A stretch of DNA of 40,000 bases, taken from NCBI GenBank assembly GCA_963575745.1, contig CAUYUJ010000890.1, positions 1-40,000 of the forward strand, read 5' to 3'. The notes beneath the pieces are model-generated. The model had not been told where the DNA came from, ran no database searches, and saw only the letters and a list, made by a program, of their open reading frames with translations. The translations under genes were made by a program, and so were the position numbers. Positions 36,151 to 40,000 of the stretch are shown here, piece after piece. The DNA is from Prorocentrum cordatum. Lineage: Eukaryota > Sar > Dinophyceae > Prorocentrales > Prorocentraceae. Position 1 is the stretch's first letter. Each line of letters starts with the position of its first letter.

Positions 36151-37004
36151 ACAAGGACCTAGTGGTGGCATGGCACAAGACGAAGGATCTGGCAGGCGAC
36201 GAGGAGACGGCGGCGACGATGAGGAGCGCGTTCGCGGAGTCGGGCCTGGAGCTCGAGAGGGTGGCGGGGACGCGGAACCCCGGGTGCGAAGGACAGGTGA
36301 GCAGGACGGGAGGATGGCCAAAGCGGCCAAGGCGGCACGACGTGAGCAGGTGCTGAGGGCCGCCGGAGCGGCGACGGGAGGCCGCCACGCAGCGGAGCGG
36401 CCCCACGGCGACGGCGATCTGGGGGGCAGGGGCCACGGACGGCAAGAAGCTCCTCATCCAGGCGACCAAGGCGGAGGGCAGGCTGCCGAGAGGAGCGGTG
36501 GTGTACCTCAGGCTGCGGGCCTCACCGCAAGGAGGCAAGAGGGGCCCTCTGGTCCTGGCGGCGGCCGGTGGGGCCAGAGCGTGGGAGACGTGCGCGGTGA
36601 AGCCCTCCGAGGCGCTGCCGCACGCGGTGATGAGCAGCTGCTGGCAGGAGGCGGGCAGGCTGCTGCGGAGGACGAGTCCATGGGCAGGCGCGACCAGCCC
36701 AGCGGACGCCATCCTCCTCACGATGGCGAGGTCAGGGATCCGCATGCCGACGGCGTTCGAGCTCGAGATGCCGACGCGAGAGGTGCTGGACATGAGGTGG
36801 CTGGGCCCAGGGCTGGTCAGCGACACGGCGGCGAGGACGGCGAGGTGGACAGCGGACGCCGAAGCGCTTCCAAGCCCTAGGCTTGGGGCGGACCAAAGTG
36901 CAGCCATACCGTTGACCATCATATCAACCTTGCCGTCATCTTTGCAAGGTGGTGGGCCCCGATCGCCGCGAGCCTCCTCTCTGGCCTTGCCTTCCAAGCC
37001 CTAG
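36151..37004 (+). pseudogene. LINE post-reverse-transcriptase region, decayed
   Basis: DLVVAWHKTKDLAGDEETAA and AESGLELERVAGTRNPGC follow the reverse transcriptase. After a stop at 36354-36356 another frame carries GAVVYLRLRASPQGGKRGPL to the stop at 37004, which resembles the thumb/connection part of LINE proteins. Frame changes are frequent. Confidence 0.45.
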
Positions 37005-37118
37005 CTCCTTGCTTCGCATACCTGTCCGTGCCTTCCCTGGTCCACCGCTCCGTCTCCGTCACGCACTCCGACTTCGACCTGGGCGCCTTGACCCTGGCCT
37101 GCTCGTAGCATCCTAGTT

Positions 37119-37640
37119 CTAGCCACGACCTCGTCCACAAGTGCCTCCTAGCAGCTCCTTTGGCCAGCGCAGCGGATCGAGCCTGCGCAGTCGCTGATGA
37201 CCTGCAGCGGTGCCTGCGCACAGGCCGACAGGAGTACAATGCGTACCCCCACCCCTAGCCAGCTGCAGCGGCGCCACAACGAGCCGCACTGTGCCGTACA
37301 CCGCCCCGAGCACTTGCCCCGCGTCGCTGTACATCACGATTGAGCAGGCAGCCCTCCTGCGCACCTCGTCCTCTGGGTCCGTGGCCGACCCGTCCAGATC
37401 ACTTCTTCCTTGTCCTTCCTCTCGTGCGGCTCGAGCCACGCCTGGGTCACCTCGAGGAAGAGCCTTCGTGCGAACCTCTCGCCTGCCTCTTCTGCCCTCT
37501 GCACGGCAATGGGGCGGAGGTCCCGTCGTACCATCAGCGACGCGTCGCAGCCGATGCGCCTTTGCCAAAGGGTTCCGCGCTCCCTCTTGCACCGCCTGAA
37601 CATGTCCTTCGCCGCCAAGCCCTCGTCGTAGAGTCGCACT
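37119..37640 (-). pseudogene. LINE RNase-H-like segment, inverted relative to its neighbours
   Basis: On the minus strand the frame 37639 to 37334 reads LYDEGLAAKDMFRRCKRERG, DLRPIAVQRAEEAGERFARR and KDKEEVIWTGRPRT. An overlapping frame continues SIVMYSDAGQVLGAVYGTVR. This resembles the region of dinoflagellate LINEs before and within their RNase H-like domain. Plus-strand frames here are low-complexity shadows. Because the segments on both sides (to 37004 and from 37744) read on the plus strand, this part appears to have been inverted. Confidence 0.5.
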
Positions 37641-37743
37641 TGCGTCCATGTCGAACCCCCTGCGCAGCACCTGAGCGCCCTCTTGTGCTCGAGACGCCCC
37701 AGGCCCAGGTCTCGGTCTCCTCCTCCTCTGGCAGCTCCTCGAA

Positions 37744-38522
37744 GTGCCTTCAGTGCAGCAGAGAAAGCCCGACGCCGACGGTATCCCGATCGAGTTGATG
37801 GTGGACATGGGCGACAGGCCCGAGGAGTTCCTGGAGCTCCGCGAGAAGGAGGGCCCAGGGCGAGCCCGACGGCGCGCCGACGCAGGAGGCGCCAGCGAGG
37901 AGGAAGGACGCGAAGGGGGCTTGGCGTGCAGGAGGTGCGGAGAGCGCGGCCTGGCAGGGCGACTTCGCACGCTGCGCGCCCGCCATGGGTTCCTCTTCAA
38001 GCCGTGCAGGGGCCGGCACGGGCCGAGAGGCAGAGGAGAAGGATGGCGGAAGTGAAGCATCCCCTGCCATCGAAGGGCGTGAGGAGGTGCGACTTCCTCA
38101 CATGAGTGGGGAAGGCGCTGGCGAGAGAGCTCAAGGAGCTGGACGAGGACAGCGGGGATGCGAGGAGGAGGCAAAAGGTGAAGGAGCCGCGGAGGAAGCC
38201 CCCGGAGTACGGGGCCGGGCTACCCCTCCGCCCCCTCGCCGCGTTCGTGACAGCCAACGGGGTCGACGAGGACGAGCTCCTGAAGCCGGGGCAGCAATCG
38301 CTGGCAGCCGCATCCGAGGAGGCCAGGGAGGTCGCAGAGCGCCGCGAGGAGAGAAGGAGCAGGAGCAGGCCCCCGCCAGGGAGGCAGGGCGCAGGAGAGG
38401 CCAGCCCGCGGGCGGCGGGCGAGGGCCAAGGGACCCGGGCTGGCACGGAAACGGAAAGAGCGCCTCAGGAACTGGCCCGAGAGGGCTCACGGCACCCTTC
38501 GCTCTGGGGAGCCTTGGTGTGA
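37744..38522 (+). pseudogene. LINE C-terminal tail relic
   Basis: The plus frame 37744-38055 has PIELMVDMGDRPEEFLELRE and a Cys pair LACRRCGERG followed by FKPCRGRHG, like the Cys-containing tail of dinoflagellate LINE proteins. The next frame, 38106-38522, reads AAFVTANGVDEDELLKPGQQ and ends HPSLWGALV at the stop. The terminal 100 bp are duplicated near 39150-39260. Confidence 0.5.
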
Positions 38523-38545
38523 AGAGCTTGTCACGTCGCCGCTCT
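38440..38545 (+). repeat. LINE 3'-end repeat, copy 1
   Basis: The block GGCTGGCACGGAAACGGAAA through CTCTGGGGAGCCTTGGTGTG and AAGAGCTTGTCACGTC recurs at 39158-39268 with about one change in eight bases. Both copies encode the same tail (PSLWG-A/T-L) followed by a stop and then the CTTGGGGCC repeats. Confidence 0.75.
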
Positions 38546-39075
38546 CCGTTGTCTTTGGGCCTCTCGGGGCTCTCTTGGGGCCGTCTTGGGCCCCTCTTGG
38601 GCCGTCTTGGGGCCACCTGGGGCTGTTTGGGGGCCCTCGTGGGCCGTTCGGGGGCCCTCTTGGACAGGTTTCCGCCTCTTAGGGGGGCCTCTGGGGCTGT
38701 CTTGGGACGAGCTTTGGGACCTCATGGGCCATGTTGGGCCCGTCTGGGCCCGAAAAGGCGAGAACCCCAAAAACCTTCAAACACCATAGGGAAATCAATG
38801 TTGTTGGGCTCCTGAGGCCCTCTCGAGGGCCCTCTGGAGGGTCTCTGGAGCCATGTCGACGCTCTCTTGGACCGTCTGGAGGCCATCCGAAGCTCTCTTG
38901 GGGCCGTCTTTGGTTCGCTTTGGTGCCCCCTTTGGGCCGTCTTGGGGCCCTTGATCCGCTTCACTCGAAAAAATATACAGAAACGGGACGTGAAGGCGCC
39001 AGCGAGCCGCTTCACTAGACAAAATACACAAGAAACGGCCCCCCGACGGCCATTAACACTCAAACGTCCGGCCCT
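38546..39075 (-). repeat. CCAAGACGG-type cassette, inverted copy 1
   Basis: Plus-strand CTTGGGGCCGTCTTGGG repeats are the reverse complement of the 8.4-9.8 kb family. A core at 38749-38832 (CGAAAAGGCGAGAACCCCAA onward) matches the reverse complement of the cores at 8761-8848 and 9691-9780. Confidence 0.75.
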
Positions 39076-39157
39076 CGCCCCTCCCCTGGACCCCTCCCTA
39101 AAGGGCTTCGCCCCACCAAAACGTCATCACTCGTACCTCGCTCTTTCCGTTACCTGG

Positions 39158-39268
39158 GCTGGCACGGGAGCGGAAAGAGCACTTCATGCACTGGCCCGAG
39201 ATGGCTCCTGGCAACCTTCGCTCTGGGGAACCTTGGCGTGAAGAGCTTGTTGCGTCATCGCTCTCTGC
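39158..39268 (+). repeat. LINE 3'-end repeat, copy 2
   Basis: Second copy of the 38440-38545 block, followed by partial re-duplications (AGAGCTCTTTACG and CTTTTACGTTGCCGCTC near 39285-39370). Confidence 0.7.
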
Positions 39269-39374
39269 TGGGAGCCCTAATATTCAGAGACTTTTACGTT
39301 GCCGCTCGCTCTTGGGGGCCTTGCTGTTCAGAGCTCTTTACGTCCCCGCGCTCTGGGGAGCCGCTCGCTGTGGG

Positions 39375-40000
39375 GAGCCATGGTGTTCCTTGGCGTCGCT
39401 GGGGTTTCTTGGGAGTTTGTTGGGTGCCCTTTGGGACCGTTTTGGGACTCTTGAGCCGTCTTGGGGCCAGCCCAGTCCCCACACCCAAGCAGCCCAGTCC
39501 CCACACCGCCTTTTCGGGCCCTCTTGGGAGCATATTGGTGCTTTCGTGGGGCCCTCTTGGACCGTTTTCGCGCCCAGTGGGGCCTCTGGGGCCGTCTGGG
39601 GACGATCCTTGGGACCTATTGGGCCGTCTGGGGCCCTCCTGGGCCCGAACAATCGAAAACCCCCAAAACCTTGAAAAACTTTCGGCTAATACATGTGTTT
39701 GGCCTCCTGAAGCTCTCTCGGAGGCCCTCTAATGGCCCGTTGGGACTGTTGGGCCGTCTTGCGGCTAGCCCAGTCCCCACACCCAAGCAGCCCAGTCCCC
39801 ACACAGCCTCTTCGGGCCCTCTCGGGAGTCCCCTGGGAGCATCTTGAGGCCCTCTTGGGGCTCTATTGGGGCCGTCTTGGGGCCCTCTTCGGCTGTTTTT
39901 AGGCCCTCTTTGGCCGTCTGGGGGCCCTCTTGGACAGTTTTCGGCCCCTTTGGAGGGCCTGTGGGGCCGTCTTGGGGCGAGTTTCGGGGCTTCGTGGGCT
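39375..40000 (-). repeat. CCAAGACGG-type cassette, inverted copy 2
   Basis: CTTGGGGCC repeats with a core at 39641-39722 (CCCCCAAAACCTTGAAAAAC region). The phrase CCAGTCCCCACACCCAAGCA occurs at about 39470 and 39770 as an internal direct repeat. The cassette runs to the right edge of the window. Confidence 0.75.

Noticed and set aside
37119-38174. A 351-codon minus-strand frame as one gene
   Set aside because: Its upstream half is the shadow of the plus-strand LINE tail at 37744-38090. Only the part below about 37640 looks protein-like.

Overview
This window looks like nuclear DNA of a dinoflagellate. That is an inference from recognised element families, not a species identification. It carries a Ty1/copia element whose reverse transcriptase box reads H-V-D-D and whose protease reads L-D-I-G-S, both as I remember them from dinoflagellate copia elements. 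It also carries GC-rich relics of a dinoflagellate-type LINE, abundant simple repeats, and almost no ordinary genes.

Layout: 1-1742 is a tandem satellite of about 77 bp per unit, followed by a purine-rich tract to about 1990. A coiled-coil protein gene lies on the minus strand at 3010-5391. From 5470 to 8400 there are AT-rich microsatellites, clusters of a 12-bp CGGGACAAC unit, and a four-copy 64-bp repeat. Two head-to-tail cassettes of about 0.95 kb (CCAAGACGG-rich) start at 8422. The second is split by an LTR retrotransposon at 9851-26141 (minus strand, 16,291 bp) and resumes at 26147. From 28.3 to 30.5 kb there are unrecognised minus-strand reading frames and a small basic plus-strand gene. 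From about 32 to 38.5 kb lies a decayed LINE, and from 38.5 kb to the end the cassette repeat family reappears in opposite orientation.

The retrotransposon is the centre of interest. Its two 285-bp LTRs read as identical, it is flanked by a 5-bp duplication (CAAGA), and it has an initiator-tRNA-type primer site. Its genes read in the order Gag (with two hydrophobic segments and a zinc knuckle), an RNA 2'-phosphotransferase (Tpt1/KptA) domain, a RING-H2 finger, an aspartic protease, a methyltransferase-like Rossmann domain, integrase, reverse transcriptase and RNase H. The coding region is one long string broken only by an in-frame TAA inside the Tpt1 domain, a +1 frame change between the RING ORF and the protease, and an in-frame TGA-CGG between protease and Pol. 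These breaks suggest recoding.

The most unusual signal is a family of nearly fifty dispersed 14-15 nt mini-hairpins found throughout the internal region of the element and not seen elsewhere in the window. In the sense RNA they are 5-bp stems capped by GNNA tetraloops. The stems change in a compensatory way (GCGGG/CCCGC, GCGGC/GCCGC, GCGGA/TCCGC, GCGAG/CTCGC), and the units occur in all three reading phases. This points to selection or proliferation of a nucleic-acid structure rather than of a peptide.
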